Assembly: GCF_036946125.1 (NCBI RefSeq)
Contig: NZ_JAQIJT010000002.1
Coordinates: 62,001-126,000, forward strand
Length of the DNA: 64,000 nucleotides
DNA from: Sphingomonas adhaesiva
GTDB taxonomy: Bacteria; Pseudomonadota; Alphaproteobacteria; Sphingomonadales; Sphingomonadaceae
Reading direction: 5' to 3'
The position numbers were made by a program, and so were the translations under genes. This document shows, one piece after another, positions 27,093 to 36,569 of the stretch. The notes beneath the pieces are model-generated. The model saw only the letters and a program-made list of their open reading frames with translations. It was not told where the DNA came from and made no database searches. Position 1 is the stretch's first letter. Each line of letters starts with the position of its first letter.

Positions 27093-27325
27093 ATCCGGCC
27101 TGCCGCGACGTCCGCGAGCAGCCGCTGCAGCGCAGGGCGCTCCAGCGTGCCGCCCGAGATCCCGCCATCATCGTATGCCTCCTTGACCTCGGACCAGCCC
27201 TCTGAAGCCTGGCTCAGGATGTAGGCAGCGCATGCCTCGCGCTGCGCATCCAGGCTGTTGAAGCTCTGCTCCAGCCCCTCATCCGACGATTTGCGGGTGT
27301 AGATGGCGCAGCGGACCGTCTTCAT
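27093..27325 (-). pseudogene. Large serine recombinase, N-terminal part, split by IS3
   Basis: Starts at ATG 27325, overlapping the DUF2924 stop by 4 bp. MKTVRCAIYTRKSSDEG has the catalytic Ser about residue 13; the resolvase fold continues through LDAQREACAAYI and YDDGGISGGTLERPALQRLL to AAGRI. There the IS3 element interrupts. Joining GRI to DIIVVYKVDRL after removal of the IS and one ATC restores the frame without any other change. Confidence 0.93.
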
Positions 27326-27735
27326 GCCGCCACCTTCTTCTTCAGCCCGAAGAAGGCAGGCCCCGACCAGCGCGTGCCGGTAATCGCGCGTGCGACCTCC
27401 GACAGGCTCTTCCACTCGCGCTCATCCCAGCGGATGATACGATCCTCACCAACGGTCACGACATGCAGCCGTCCCTGCCATTCACGCACCAGCCGCATGC
27501 CGGCACTCGCGGGTGCCGTCTTCGTCGCACCGCGCGCGAGCTGGTCGAGCGTGCGCACCGTCTCGCGCGACAGCCCACCCAGGCGCCGCGCCTGCACCTC
27601 CCAGCCGAGCGCCAGCCGCAGCAGCTTTGGGCTGACGTTTGGCACGGGATCACCACACAGCTTCACCCAGGTTTCGCGCAACTCGGCCGGAGACAGCGTC
27701 GCCAGCCTGGCGAGCTCGTCAGCGACCTCGATCAT
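27322..27735 (-). CDS. DUF2924 protein
   Basis: 137 aa. LARLATLSPAELRETWVKLCGDPVP and the basic C-terminus (LSEVARAITGTRWSGPAFFGL) match DUF2924. This family almost always sits between a DUF3489 gene and a large serine recombinase in alphaproteobacteria. It overlaps both neighbours by 4 bp. Probably a DNA-binding accessory of the integrative module (inference). Confidence 0.9.
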   Translation of the reverse strand: MIEVADELARLATLSPAELRETWVKLCGDPVPNVSPKLLRLALGWEVQARRLGGLSRETVRTLDQLARGATKTAPASAGMRLVREWQGRLHVVTVGEDRIIRWDEREWKSLSEVARAITGTRWSGPAFFGLKKKVAA

Positions 27736-28241
27736 GCCGCACCCGCGATGCGGTAGGTCGTTACGCCGTCATGCTTGAACCGCTCGATCTGATGACCTTT
27801 GTGGCGCAGTCCCGTCAGCGCAGCGCGCGTGGTATGTGGCAGCCAGCCGGTGGCGGCGATGATATCGGCGAGCGTGGCACCGTCATCGCGCTGAAGCAGC
27901 GAGAGCACGGTGTTGGTCTTGGTTGCGCGCGGTGCGGGTGCGGGAGGCGGAGGTGCCACCCCCCCTCCGACGAGATCCTCATCTGCACCGCTGGACACGC
28001 CGATCGCCGCCAGCCCGGCTGCGGTGGCAAAGACGCCATAGCGGATGTCGCCATCAGTGCGGGCGGTGTGGCCGGCGTCTACAACTGCACGCTCTTCGGC
28101 GAGGCCGCGCTTGGCCAGCGCGACGATGGAGCGAGCAGCGCCGGCGGCAGAGCTGAGGGTGGAGGGGAGCGGGTATAGGCTGCCGGCTTCATTGCGGGCG
28201 GCATGCGCCAGCAGGAGCGTCTGCGTGTCGGTGAGCGTCAT
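27732..28241 (-). CDS. DUF3489 protein
   Basis: 169 aa from ATG 28241, which has AAGGA at good spacing. The C-terminal 65 residues are the DUF3489 winged helix (TNTVLSLLQRDDGATLADII, GWLPHTTRAALTGLRHKG, YRI). The N-terminal part is a second helical domain, and a Pro-rich linker joins them. First gene of the DUF3489-DUF2924-recombinase operon. Likely its regulator or a directionality factor. Confidence 0.88.
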   Translation of the reverse strand: MTLTDTQTLLLAHAARNEAGSLYPLPSTLSSAAGAARSIVALAKRGLAEERAVVDAGHTARTDGDIRYGVFATAAGLAAIGVSSGADEDLVGGGVAPPPPAPAPRATKTNTVLSLLQRDDGATLADIIAATGWLPHTTRAALTGLRHKGHQIERFKHDGVTTYRIAGAA

Positions 28242-28511
28242 GGGTGATCCTTCGTGACGCAGCGCGGCACCAGCGCCGCCTGCACCACCCACAGCCCCGG
28301 CGATCGCTGTCGCCCGGGTGCCGCACTCCTTTAAAGGCGGTACGGGTCGAGCAGCGTGTCGCTCCAGTGCGAGGCTAAGTCCAGCGGTTCATCCCAATTG
28401 CGGAAGATTGTTCGTGCCGGATGTTCCAGCATCTCATTCATCGATAAACGGCGACGCAGACGAATTCCGCAGAGAACAACAAAAGCGTTTATTATTGCAT
28501 AGCTGACGACA

Positions 28512-30044
28512 TCAGCTGCCAGGCTGGAGGTAGGGATAGGACGAAAAAAGCCGCCTCTGCCATCCGCGCGGATCATGTTCTAACGAATTACTCTCGTCTA
28601 CGATCATCGTGGCTCTGCCCGGCAATTCGTACTGCGGCCAGCCGGGATCGCCAGCGCGAGCAAACGAAACGAAGATATCCTGAACTGCTCGCGACACCCC
28701 CCGAGTGACATTGTCGTCGCCGGTGCCAGCTGAGCGCGCACTCAACGTCCCGAACAGGAGCGGAACGTCGATGCAGTGGAATGCGCCCCGTCTCGGGTCC
28801 GCTCGGGAGGCGAAGTCAATCTGATAGAGCCAGGTCGGCGCGCTCGCCCGTACGCGCGCTTCTGCCACTTCAAGTTGGGGTCGCCAGCTTCGTCCTGCCG
28901 TGGTCGCCAGAAAATACACGTCGGCCGGGCTCGCGGCAGGAAGGTGTCTGCGATACTCGGCAATGATCCATTCGGGCGCAGCGTCGACGGGAAGCTCGGG
29001 GGCTGTGCGTTCACCGACATTGGCCCATGTCATCGTTTGTACAAATGCGCTTTCTGGGTCGCTGAAACTGCGCGTCTCGTCGTGCGCGCTACCGCTAAGC
29101 AGCGGAATACCCACCGAAGATGGTGGAGCATCGGGCCAGAATGGATGCCGCGGCAAGGGGCCACGATCAAGCACCGGTCCCATGTAAATGGGCCCGCCGG
29201 CAATCGGATCATCCATGTCCAATGCCTCAATTAGTCGCTCGACAGGCATGTGGGCGAGCGTCGACAGATCGCTAACCGGCACTTCTAGTCTCGTGCAATA
29301 TGCTCTAGCGCGCCGGGTGGCGTGCAGCGGGCCTGAGGCCGTGACCTGCTGCCCGCTCATGGTCGCCGCCCGTTGGAAAAGGCCTGTCGCTGCAGGCATC
29401 GCCATCAACGTGGTGACTTTGCCGCCCCCGCCGGAATCGCCGAAGACCGTGACGCAGCCCGCGTCACCGCCGAAGGCGGCGATGTTGGCTCGGATCCACT
29501 GCAGGGCGACGATCAGGTCCAATTGTCCTGCGTTTCCACTGTTCGGGAAGCGCGGATCGAGCCGCGCGAGATACAAATAGCCGAGTGCGTTGAGGCGATG
29601 ATTGATCGTGACCACCAAGACGCCGCGCGACGCCAGGTGTCGCCCATCGCACACCGCATCGTTTCCGCTGCCGAAGGCGTACCCGCCGCCGTGAATGTAG
29701 ACCATGACGGGCAGCTTCGCGCCAAACCTCGGATCGGGCGTCCAAACGTTGAGCGACAGGCAATCCTCCGCCTGTAGTCCGCGGGCGGTTCGCTGCGGGC
29801 AGACAGCACCGTAGGTCGTGGCGCGGACCAAATCCCGGGCTGGAGGAGCTGCCACGGGCGCCTGGAATCGAGCGGCGCGCCCGTAGCGAATTCCAAGGAA
29901 CCGGCTAACGCCACTGTCATCGCGCTCTCCGACGAACCGCCCGGCGGCGCACGTCACGGTGATGCCTCTCGTGCGACCCCATGCGGCGCCGGCGGTCAGA
30001 CCGATGGCGCCCGTCAGCACCGCGCGGCGCGTGGTGTCGCTCAT
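28512..30044 (-). CDS. Exported type-B carboxylesterase
   Basis: 510 aa, overlapping the upstream LysR stop by 4 bp (ATGA). The N-terminus SDTTRRAVLTGAIGLTAGAAWG has a twin-arginine-like signal. Carboxylesterase features: EDCLSLNVWTP, oxyanion HGGGYAFGSG, nucleophile in FGDSGGGG (Ser about 204), acid HDETRSF (Glu about 323) and AFHCIDVPLLFG (His about 423). It should act in the periplasm on carboxylic esters. Last gene of the leftward operon with a LysR regulator, a Na+ symporter and a CitE-like lyase, so it probably frees the acyl group of an imported glycoside (inference). Confidence 0.9.
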   Translation of the reverse strand: MSDTTRRAVLTGAIGLTAGAAWGRTRGITVTCAAGRFVGERDDSGVSRFLGIRYGRAARFQAPVAAPPARDLVRATTYGAVCPQRTARGLQAEDCLSLNVWTPDPRFGAKLPVMVYIHGGGYAFGSGNDAVCDGRHLASRGVLVVTINHRLNALGYLYLARLDPRFPNSGNAGQLDLIVALQWIRANIAAFGGDAGCVTVFGDSGGGGKVTTLMAMPAATGLFQRAATMSGQQVTASGPLHATRRARAYCTRLEVPVSDLSTLAHMPVERLIEALDMDDPIAGGPIYMGPVLDRGPLPRHPFWPDAPPSSVGIPLLSGSAHDETRSFSDPESAFVQTMTWANVGERTAPELPVDAAPEWIIAEYRRHLPAASPADVYFLATTAGRSWRPQLEVAEARVRASAPTWLYQIDFASRADPRRGAFHCIDVPLLFGTLSARSAGTGDDNVTRGVSRAVQDIFVSFARAGDPGWPQYELPGRATMIVDESNSLEHDPRGWQRRLFSSYPYLQPGS

Positions 30045-30886
30045 TCGGCAGGCGTGGCATGAGAGGACGCCCGCGCCGCGGCCGTCGCCTCCGCCAGCAG
30101 GACGTTGACCAGTCGCAGGCGGATGGTGCTGCGCGACCAGACCACGCCGATGCGGCGACCGATCTGCGGCGTGGGCAGCGGTAGGCGGACGATGTCGATG
30201 CCTTCCGGCCATGGCGGGGACCAGTCGGGGACGATGGAGACACCAAGCCCGCGATCGACCATCACCGCGATGGCGTTGAGCGCGTTCAGTTCGAAGCGTT
30301 CGTGCGGCCGTATGCCGGCGTGGCGCAGATATTCGTCGGCGTGGCGCCCGCCCCACTGATTGCGATCGTAGCGGATCAGGGGCTCGTTTGCGAGCAGATC
30401 GTGCGCGTCGCGATGCGCCAGCCGCGCCGGTGCCAGGACGATCAGCGGCTCCTCGCGCAACATAAGCCAATCGCAGGTTTTGGGCAGCAGGTACGGCGCC
30501 TCCAGCACGAAGGCGGCGTCGAGATTGCCGCTTTCCACCTGACCGTAGAGCTGCGCGGAATTGCCCGAGGCGATGTGGACGGTGATGTCAGGGAAACGGG
30601 CGCTGACCTGCACCAGGATCTGCGGCAGCATTCCCATCAGCGGAGTGGTGCACGCGCCCAAATGGAGTTCGCCGCTCAACGCATCGTCGTTCGCGATGCT
30701 CCTCAGGTCGGCGGCATCGCGCAGCAGCTGACGCACGTGCGAGAGCACGCGGCCGCCCTGTTCGGTCATCCGCATCGTCCGGCCGACGCGGACGATCAGC
30801 GGCACGCCCAGCTCGCGTTCGAGCGCTTGGAGTTGCTGCGCGATGGCGGATGGGCTGATGTTGAGGACGCGGGCGGCGGCGGCCAT
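30041..30886 (-). CDS. LysR-family regulator (start codon uncertain)
   Basis: The ATG at 30886 gives 281 aa but begins inside the HTH (MAAAARVLNISPSAIAQQLQAL). Codons upstream in frame read IDIHFLRTFVTVVDQGS, the exact missing first helix of a LysR protein. The expected initiator is ATC (30935-30937), with a GGAG 8 nt upstream. Either an unusual ATC or CTG codon starts it inside the 3' end of the symporter gene, or the ATG was lost and the protein is crippled. The effector domain is whole (LHLGACTTPLMGMLPQILVQVSARFPDI). It overlaps the esterase by 4 bp and probably controls this operon and the divergent one. Confidence 0.8.
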   Translation of the reverse strand: MAAAARVLNISPSAIAQQLQALERELGVPLIVRVGRTMRMTEQGGRVLSHVRQLLRDAADLRSIANDDALSGELHLGACTTPLMGMLPQILVQVSARFPDITVHIASGNSAQLYGQVESGNLDAAFVLEAPYLLPKTCDWLMLREEPLIVLAPARLAHRDAHDLLANEPLIRYDRNQWGGRHADEYLRHAGIRPHERFELNALNAIAVMVDRGLGVSIVPDWSPPWPEGIDIVRLPLPTPQIGRRIGVVWSRSTIRLRLVNVLLAEATAAARASSHATPAE

Positions 30887-30918
30887 CGATCCCTGATCGA
30901 CGACGGTGACGAACGTCC

Positions 30919-33309
30919 TCAGGAAGTGGATGTCGATGCGACGCGCTCCGGTTCGAGATCCGCCCGGCCCTTGCGCCCGCCGCCGGTGAAGATGGTGAGC
31001 CCGTCAATCTGCGCGCGCGACGGCGGCGGGAAGAGCAGGCTGGCGATATAGCCGATTATGATCGACGCGACGATCGCGATGGCGAGATAGAAGTACGGGT
31101 GCACCAGCGCGAAGATCCACGCCACGAGCGTCAGCACCGAGGCGCCGGCGATGCCGATCGCGGTTCCCTGCCAGTTGGCGCGCGTGGTAAACATGCCCAG
31201 CGTGTAGGCCCCGGCGCAGCTGCCGCCGAGCAGCCCGAACAGTTCAATGGTCAGGTCGAGCAGCGAATGCACGTCGAGCCGCGACAGCACGATCGCGATC
31301 GCGACGCCCACGACGCCGGTAAGCACCGTCATCCATTCGGCGAAGCGCACCGCCTGCTTCTGGGTCGGCGGCGTGCGGCGCAGCTTCTCATAAAAATCGA
31401 CCGACAGCAGGGTGGCGACCGAATTGATTGTGCCCGACAGCGTGCCCATCGCGGCGGCGAATAGGCCGGCGATGATGATGCCGGTGACGCCGTGCGGCAG
31501 TTCGGTGCCGATGAAACTGGGGAAGACCGCATCCACCGGCAGCATCGGATCGAGGCGACCGGGGTTGGCGCGGTAATAAGCGAAGAGCGTAGTACCGATG
31601 ACGTAGAACAGCAGGCCCGCGGGCAGCAGCACCGCGGCGAAGAACCACACTGATCGGCTGGCTTCCTTCTCCGACGGGGTGGAGAGCACTCGCTGCATCA
31701 GCACCTGATCCTTGGGGAAGGTGAGGATGGTGTCGAAGGTGTAGAGGATTATGAACCCCCAGAGGGTCGGCGTGGTGAAGTCGAAGCTGACGTTCACGAA
31801 CTTCGTCTTGTCGAATTGCATCGCGGTGTCGTAGATCTGCGTGAAGCCGATCGCGTGGACGATGAACCCGATCGTGAACAGCGCGCCTGCCATCAGCACG
31901 ACGACCTGGAACACGTCGGTCCAGATCACCGCCTTCATGCCGCCCAGTGCGGTATAGACGATCGTGCAGATGCCGATGACGAGGATGCACAGGACGATAT
32001 TGGTGCCTGTAATCGTTCCGATCGCGAGCGCGGGAAGGAAGAGGACCACGCCCATGCGCCCGCCGACGTGCATCAGGATGGCAAGCGCCGACGAGATCAT
32101 CCGGATGACGGGGTGAAACCGGGTTTCCAGATAGCTGAAGACCGAAACCAGATTGAGACGTCGAAACAGCGGAATGACCCAAAAGGCGACCGCGATCAGC
32201 GCGGCCACCGTCACGATCTTCGACATCAGATACTGCCAGTCGGTGTCGAACGCCTTGGCGGGGACCGCCAGGTAGCTGATCGAGCTCGTATTGGTGGCGA
32301 ACATGCTGATGCCCGCGGCCCAGAAGGGGATGGCGCGGCTGCCCAGGAAGAACTCGCTGGTCGATCCCATCCGCGATCGCCGCCAGAAGTGGAAGCCGAT
32401 CGTGAGCATCGCGGCGAGGTAGGTGCCGATGATGGTCCAGTCGAGCCAGCCGAGCGGACGCCGCTTCAGCTCCAGCGTCGCCGTGGAGGCGGTGAGGCGG
32501 CCGTTCGTCTCGGTGACGGCGATGATCCCGTCGGTGACGGGAGCGACCGCGCTGCCATCTGGTAGGGCGTAACCCAGCGACGCCCATGCGTCCGTGATGA
32601 CGCTGTAGCTGTACCAGCCCGTCCCGGTGGCGGTGCGGACGAGAGCCAGAAGATAGGCCTGTCCGATGGCGCGCGCGGAACCCGCGACGATCGGTCCGGG
32701 AGCGGCGGCGCGCGCCACCCAGCCCTGCTTGGCGGTCCAGCGCCATTGCCGGTCGGCCAGCGCGACGAACAGCGCGGTCTCGCGCGCCGCCAGCGCGATC
32801 GGCGCGCCGCCGTCGGGCCATGGCGGCAGCGCGCGCCAGCCGGCGCCATTAGGCGCCATACGAAAGAGGTGGGATGCGCCGCGCGCATCGCGACCAGCGA
32901 CCACCAGACCCTCGGGTGCCCAGGCCGCCTGCTCGTCGGTCAGGACAACCGGGAGCGGGGGCAGCCCCCGCGTCGTCAGGGTCGAACCGTTGCGTGAGAG
33001 GAGGGCGATACCGTCTTTCGTCAGCAGCGCGGCCCGGCTGCCGTCACTGACGCCTACTCGAACGCCGGCCAGCCCGGTCGTGGCGAGCACGTCCCAGCCG
33101 CTGCGATCCGTGCGCAGGATCGCCGCCATGCCACCACGGATCGCGACAGGCCGCGCGTCGAGCGTGACCAGCACCGGCGTTCCCACACCCGGCAGGGCGG
33201 GGGCGGGGATCGCCTGCCGTCGTACCGTCGTCGCGGCCGTGTCCGCGGTGACGGGAAGGGACCATGCGAAAGCGAGCAACATGAGACAAAGGGCGGTGAT
33301 CCGGCGCAT
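30919..33309 (-). CDS. Beta-propeller / Na+:solute symporter fusion
   Basis: 796 aa. Residues 1-22 are a signal peptide (ALCLMLLAFAWSLPVTA). Residues 23-275 are repeated beta blades (GWDVLATTGLAGVRV, ALPPWPDGGAPIALAARETALFVAL, WYSYSVITDAWASL) of Kelch/NanM type. From about 283 a full SSS transporter follows with 13-14 TM helices (WTIIGTYLAAMLTIGFHFW, STSEFFLGSRAIPFWAAGIS, TNTSSISYLAVPAKA). The propeller should face the periplasm and may hand substrate to, or isomerise it for, the transporter. It starts 3 bp after the CitE-like gene ends. Substrate probably a sugar or sugar acid. Confidence 0.88.
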   Translation of the reverse strand: MRRITALCLMLLAFAWSLPVTADTAATTVRRQAIPAPALPGVGTPVLVTLDARPVAIRGGMAAILRTDRSGWDVLATTGLAGVRVGVSDGSRAALLTKDGIALLSRNGSTLTTRGLPPLPVVLTDEQAAWAPEGLVVAGRDARGASHLFRMAPNGAGWRALPPWPDGGAPIALAARETALFVALADRQWRWTAKQGWVARAAAPGPIVAGSARAIGQAYLLALVRTATGTGWYSYSVITDAWASLGYALPDGSAVAPVTDGIIAVTETNGRLTASTATLELKRRPLGWLDWTIIGTYLAAMLTIGFHFWRRSRMGSTSEFFLGSRAIPFWAAGISMFATNTSSISYLAVPAKAFDTDWQYLMSKIVTVAALIAVAFWVIPLFRRLNLVSVFSYLETRFHPVIRMISSALAILMHVGGRMGVVLFLPALAIGTITGTNIVLCILVIGICTIVYTALGGMKAVIWTDVFQVVVLMAGALFTIGFIVHAIGFTQIYDTAMQFDKTKFVNVSFDFTTPTLWGFIILYTFDTILTFPKDQVLMQRVLSTPSEKEASRSVWFFAAVLLPAGLLFYVIGTTLFAYYRANPGRLDPMLPVDAVFPSFIGTELPHGVTGIIIAGLFAAAMGTLSGTINSVATLLSVDFYEKLRRTPPTQKQAVRFAEWMTVLTGVVGVAIAIVLSRLDVHSLLDLTIELFGLLGGSCAGAYTLGMFTTRANWQGTAIGIAGASVLTLVAWIFALVHPYFYLAIAIVASIIIGYIASLLFPPPSRAQIDGLTIFTGGGRKGRADLEPERVASTSTS

Positions 33310-33311
33310 CG

Positions 33312-34157
33312 TCAGCGCTCCCCGCGGTTGGCGCGGGCGAGCAGCGCTTCCGCCTCCGCGACGATGGGACGGTCGACCATCGCGCCTTCAAACGCGAACG
33401 CACCATGTCCTGCCGCTGCCGCATCACGCGCGGCGGCCACGAGCCGTCTCGCGCGTTCGAGCGCCTGCGCCTCCACCCCGAAGACGGCGTTCGCCAGCGC
33501 AACCTGCCGGGGGTGGATACAGCTCTTGCCGACAAAGCCCAGGCTGCGCGCCAGCTGGGCTTCGGCGATGAACCCCTCGCTATCGGCGATGTCGGGCCAA
33601 GCGCCGTCGGAGGCGAAGCATCCGGCTTCCCCGGCGGCAAGCCGGATCGACCATAGCGCCGTCTGGACATGCTCCCGCACACGGCGGGTGATGCCGAGGG
33701 TCGCGAAGAGGTCGTTCAGTCCGACCTGCAATCCGACGACCGCCTGGTGCGCGGCGCCGATGTCGGCTGCCCTGGCAAGCGCGTTCGGCGTCTCGATGTT
33801 GACCAGCAGGGACGGCACGCGGCCCATTGCTCTGGCGATACGCGCGGCTGCGGTACGGAGCATGTCCGCGTCGTTGATCTTGGGCAGGTTCAGCATGTCC
33901 ACGCGCGCCGCCGCCAGCGCCGCCAGGTCCGCGTCGAATGCGGTGGACGAGGGATCGTTGACCCGCACGATGATGGTCTTCGTACTCATGCGCACCGCAT
34001 CGCTCGCCAGATATTCGGCCAAACGGGCACGCGCCGCCGCCTTGCCATCCTGTGGCACCGCGTCTTCCAGATCGAACGACAGCGCGTCCGCATCGCCGCC
34101 GAGCGCCTTGTCGAAAAAGTCGGGACGCCCCCCGGGCACGAACAGCTTGCTGCGCAA
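33312..34157 (-). CDS. CitE/HpcH-type CoA-ester lyase
   Basis: 281 aa from a TTG start preceded by a strong GGGGAGGA site. Signature blocks of the citrate-lyase-beta family: RSKLFVPGGRPDFFDKAL, LSFDLEDAV, IIVRVND, LNLPKIND, LVNIETPNAL and GKSCIHPRQV. Members split malyl-, citramalyl- or related CoA esters. With the class III CoA-transferase at 41483 this gives a complete route: activate a hydroxy-acid, then cleave it. First gene of the leftward operon. Confidence 0.9.
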   Translation of the reverse strand: MRSKLFVPGGRPDFFDKALGGDADALSFDLEDAVPQDGKAAARARLAEYLASDAVRMSTKTIIVRVNDPSSTAFDADLAALAAARVDMLNLPKINDADMLRTAAARIARAMGRVPSLLVNIETPNALARAADIGAAHQAVVGLQVGLNDLFATLGITRRVREHVQTALWSIRLAAGEAGCFASDGAWPDIADSEGFIAEAQLARSLGFVGKSCIHPRQVALANAVFGVEAQALERARRLVAAARDAAAAGHGAFAFEGAMVDRPIVAEAEALLARANRGER

Positions 34158-34202
34158 AGATCCTCCCCGCCCCGTCGGATCGATCGACCGAAGCGCAGGA
34201 AA

Positions 34203-34264
34203 ACTATCTTGTACGTCTGACGGGGCGCAAGGGAGATAGTAACACCACGTAAAAACTGCGGTGT
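34203..34264. promoter_or_regulatory. Two inverted repeats between the divergent catabolic operons
   Basis: ACTATCT (34203-34209) is inverted as AGATAGT (34234-34240), and ACACC (34242-34246) as GGTGT (34260-34264). They lie in the 190-bp gap between the CitE-like and TonB-receptor starts, where a LysR regulator would bind to control both directions. Confidence 0.4.
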
Positions 34265-34347
34265 GAACGCAGCCTCAGGCGTCTTATCCGCTTCGACGCA
34301 CGCGGTAGAAGGCCTTCAACAAAAGAGATAGGAACGGGAGGGGATCG

Positions 34348-36540
34348 ATGGGGATGTTGCTTCGTGCGCCGCTGGGCGTGCTGATGGTTTCGGCAGCGTG
34401 GACTGGCGCCTGGGCGCAGCAGCCGGGTCCGCAGCCGGCGCCGCGCACCGCCGCGCAGGATGCCGCGATCGAGCCGGGCGATGACAATAATAGCGGTGCC
34501 GACGTGATCGTCACCGGCAACCGCATCCCCAAGGCGGTCGACAAGATCCCGGGCGCGATCACGCTCATCACGCCGGCCGAGGTGCAGCGCTCGCTGACCA
34601 TCACCGAGGATAACACCGCGGTGCTGGCCAAGACGGTGCCGGGCTATTCCGAGTCAAATCAGACGCTGAACACGCTTGGCGAGACGCTACGCGGGCGCAC
34701 AGCGCTCTACCTCTTCGACGGCATCCCGCAGTCGACGCCGTTGCGCGACGGCAGCCGCAACGCGACCTTCACCGACATGGCGACCGTCGAGCGGATCGAG
34801 GTGATCGGCGGCGCGTCCGCATCCGAGGGGATCGGCGCGGCAGGCGGCGTCATCAACTATATCACAAAGCGCGCAACCGAGCCGGGTATGCACCTGAACG
34901 TCGGGGGACGCCTGGGCGGGCAGTTCCGCGACGACAGCACGGTGTGGAAGGTGCAGGGCGACCTGTCGTACAAGGGCGACGATCTGGATGTCTTCGCGGC
35001 CGCGGCCTATGTCGACCGCGGCGCAACGTATGATGCGCGCGGGCGTCGTATCGGTCTCAGCGCGTCGAGTTCGCTGGCGGATTCGACGCAGAAGAACGTC
35101 TTCCTGAAGGCCGGCACCGACCTGGGCAGCGGCGACGTGCAGCGGCTGGAGGTGACGGGCAGCTACTTCAAGCTCGCGAGCAAGGGCAATTATCACTATG
35201 TCGCCGGCAATCGCGCACTTGGTCTGCCGGACACGTCGGAGCCGGGGCCGTTGCTGGTCAACGGGCAGGACGTAACCCGGGAGGAGTTCAACGAATTCCT
35301 GCAGAGCGCGATCAACTATCGCCATAGCGACCTGTTCGGAGGTACGCTCGTGGCGACCGCTTACTGGGCGCGTCAGTCGATGCGCTACCCCGGTGAGAAC
35401 GGCACCGATCGGCAGGACCCGCTGATTGCGCCGCTGGGCACGCTGGTTGACCAGTCGGAGGTATTCTCAAAGAAGTACGGCGTCCGCACCTCCTATTCGC
35501 GGCCCAATTTCCTGATCGAGGGGCTGGAACTGCGCTTCGGGATCGATGTGGTCCACGACCAGACCGAGCAGCGGCTGGCGCTGACCAACCGCGTCTGGGT
35601 GCCGCCGATGAACTACACAAGCTTCGGACCCTATACCCAGCTGTCGTGGGACATCGGCCCCGTGACGCTGACGGGCGGCTGGCGCCACGAGGACGGTCGC
35701 GTGAAGGTCGACGATTATACCACGACCTACTTTCGTAACCGCGTCTTCGTCAGCGGCGGTACGCTGAAGTACAAGAACGACCTGTTCAACGGTGGCGCGA
35801 TCTGGCGCATCGGCGGCGGCTTCTCGGCCTTCGCGTCGTACAGCGAGGGCTTCACCCTGCCCAACGTCGGCATCCCGCTGCGCAACATCAATCAGCCGGG
35901 CCAGTCGGTGCAGGGCATCTTGGACCTGCAGGCGGTGGTGTTCGAGAACAAGGAGGCAGGGGTCAACTGGCGCGGCAGCTGGGGCAGCTTCGGCGCGTCC
36001 TACTATCGCTCCTACTCGCGACTGGGCTCGACGCTGAGCGTCGATCCGACGACGCTCGACTTCGTGCTCAACCGGCGCCCGGTGCGCATCACCGGCGTGG
36101 ATGCCACCGCGGAGATCCGCCCGACCAGCACGCTGCGCGTCAACGCGGTCTACAGCCACGTCAACGGCAAGACGAGCCGCGCGAACAACGTCGTCGAGCC
36201 GCTCGACGTCACGCTCGGCATCGTCAACATCGCGCCCGACAAGCTGAACACGACCATTACCTGGTCGCCGATCGAGGCCGCGTCGCTGTCGCTCGGGATG
36301 GACAAGACGTTCACGCGCACGATCAACGAAGGCACCGCACTGCGCGAGCGGACCACGGGCCGGACGCTGTTCGACCTAACCGCGCGCTACCGCGTCGACG
36401 GCGTCGGCACGGTGTCGCTGGGGGCGGAGAACCTGCTCAACAAGTACTATTTCCTCGCCTTCTCGCAGATCGACTTCTTCCAGAACTATTTCGCTGGACG
36501 TGGTCGCACCGTGTCGCTGACGCTGCGCAGCAACTTCTGA
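34348..36540 (+). CDS. TonB-dependent outer-membrane receptor
   Basis: 730 aa with GGAGGGG upstream. Signal peptide to about residue 24 (GAWAQQ), TonB-box-like DVIVTGNRIP, plug domain (IPGAITLITPAEVQ, VERIEVIGGASASEGIGAAGGVINYITK) and a 22-strand barrel ending in a terminal Phe (LTLRSNF). No STN domain, so it imports without sigma signalling. First gene of the rightward operon. Its substrate is probably the oligosaccharide or glycoside processed by the downstream GH127 and ribokinase genes. Confidence 0.92.
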   Translation: MGMLLRAPLGVLMVSAAWTGAWAQQPGPQPAPRTAAQDAAIEPGDDNNSGADVIVTGNRIPKAVDKIPGAITLITPAEVQRSLTITEDNTAVLAKTVPGYSESNQTLNTLGETLRGRTALYLFDGIPQSTPLRDGSRNATFTDMATVERIEVIGGASASEGIGAAGGVINYITKRATEPGMHLNVGGRLGGQFRDDSTVWKVQGDLSYKGDDLDVFAAAAYVDRGATYDARGRRIGLSASSSLADSTQKNVFLKAGTDLGSGDVQRLEVTGSYFKLASKGNYHYVAGNRALGLPDTSEPGPLLVNGQDVTREEFNEFLQSAINYRHSDLFGGTLVATAYWARQSMRYPGENGTDRQDPLIAPLGTLVDQSEVFSKKYGVRTSYSRPNFLIEGLELRFGIDVVHDQTEQRLALTNRVWVPPMNYTSFGPYTQLSWDIGPVTLTGGWRHEDGRVKVDDYTTTYFRNRVFVSGGTLKYKNDLFNGGAIWRIGGGFSAFASYSEGFTLPNVGIPLRNINQPGQSVQGILDLQAVVFENKEAGVNWRGSWGSFGASYYRSYSRLGSTLSVDPTTLDFVLNRRPVRITGVDATAEIRPTSTLRVNAVYSHVNGKTSRANNVVEPLDVTLGIVNIAPDKLNTTITWSPIEAASLSLGMDKTFTRTINEGTALRERTTGRTLFDLTARYRVDGVGTVSLGAENLLNKYYFLAFSQIDFFQNYFAGRGRTVSLTLRSNF

Positions 36541-36569
36541 CCGGCGCGCGACAGGGGACGGGGGACGGC

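Noticed and set aside
28331..28576. Short minus-strand frame ending ASHWSDTLLDPYRL upstream of DUF3489
   Set aside because: Somewhat protein-like, but overlaps the esterase 3' end, has no ribosome-binding site and no recognised family; left out as unproven.
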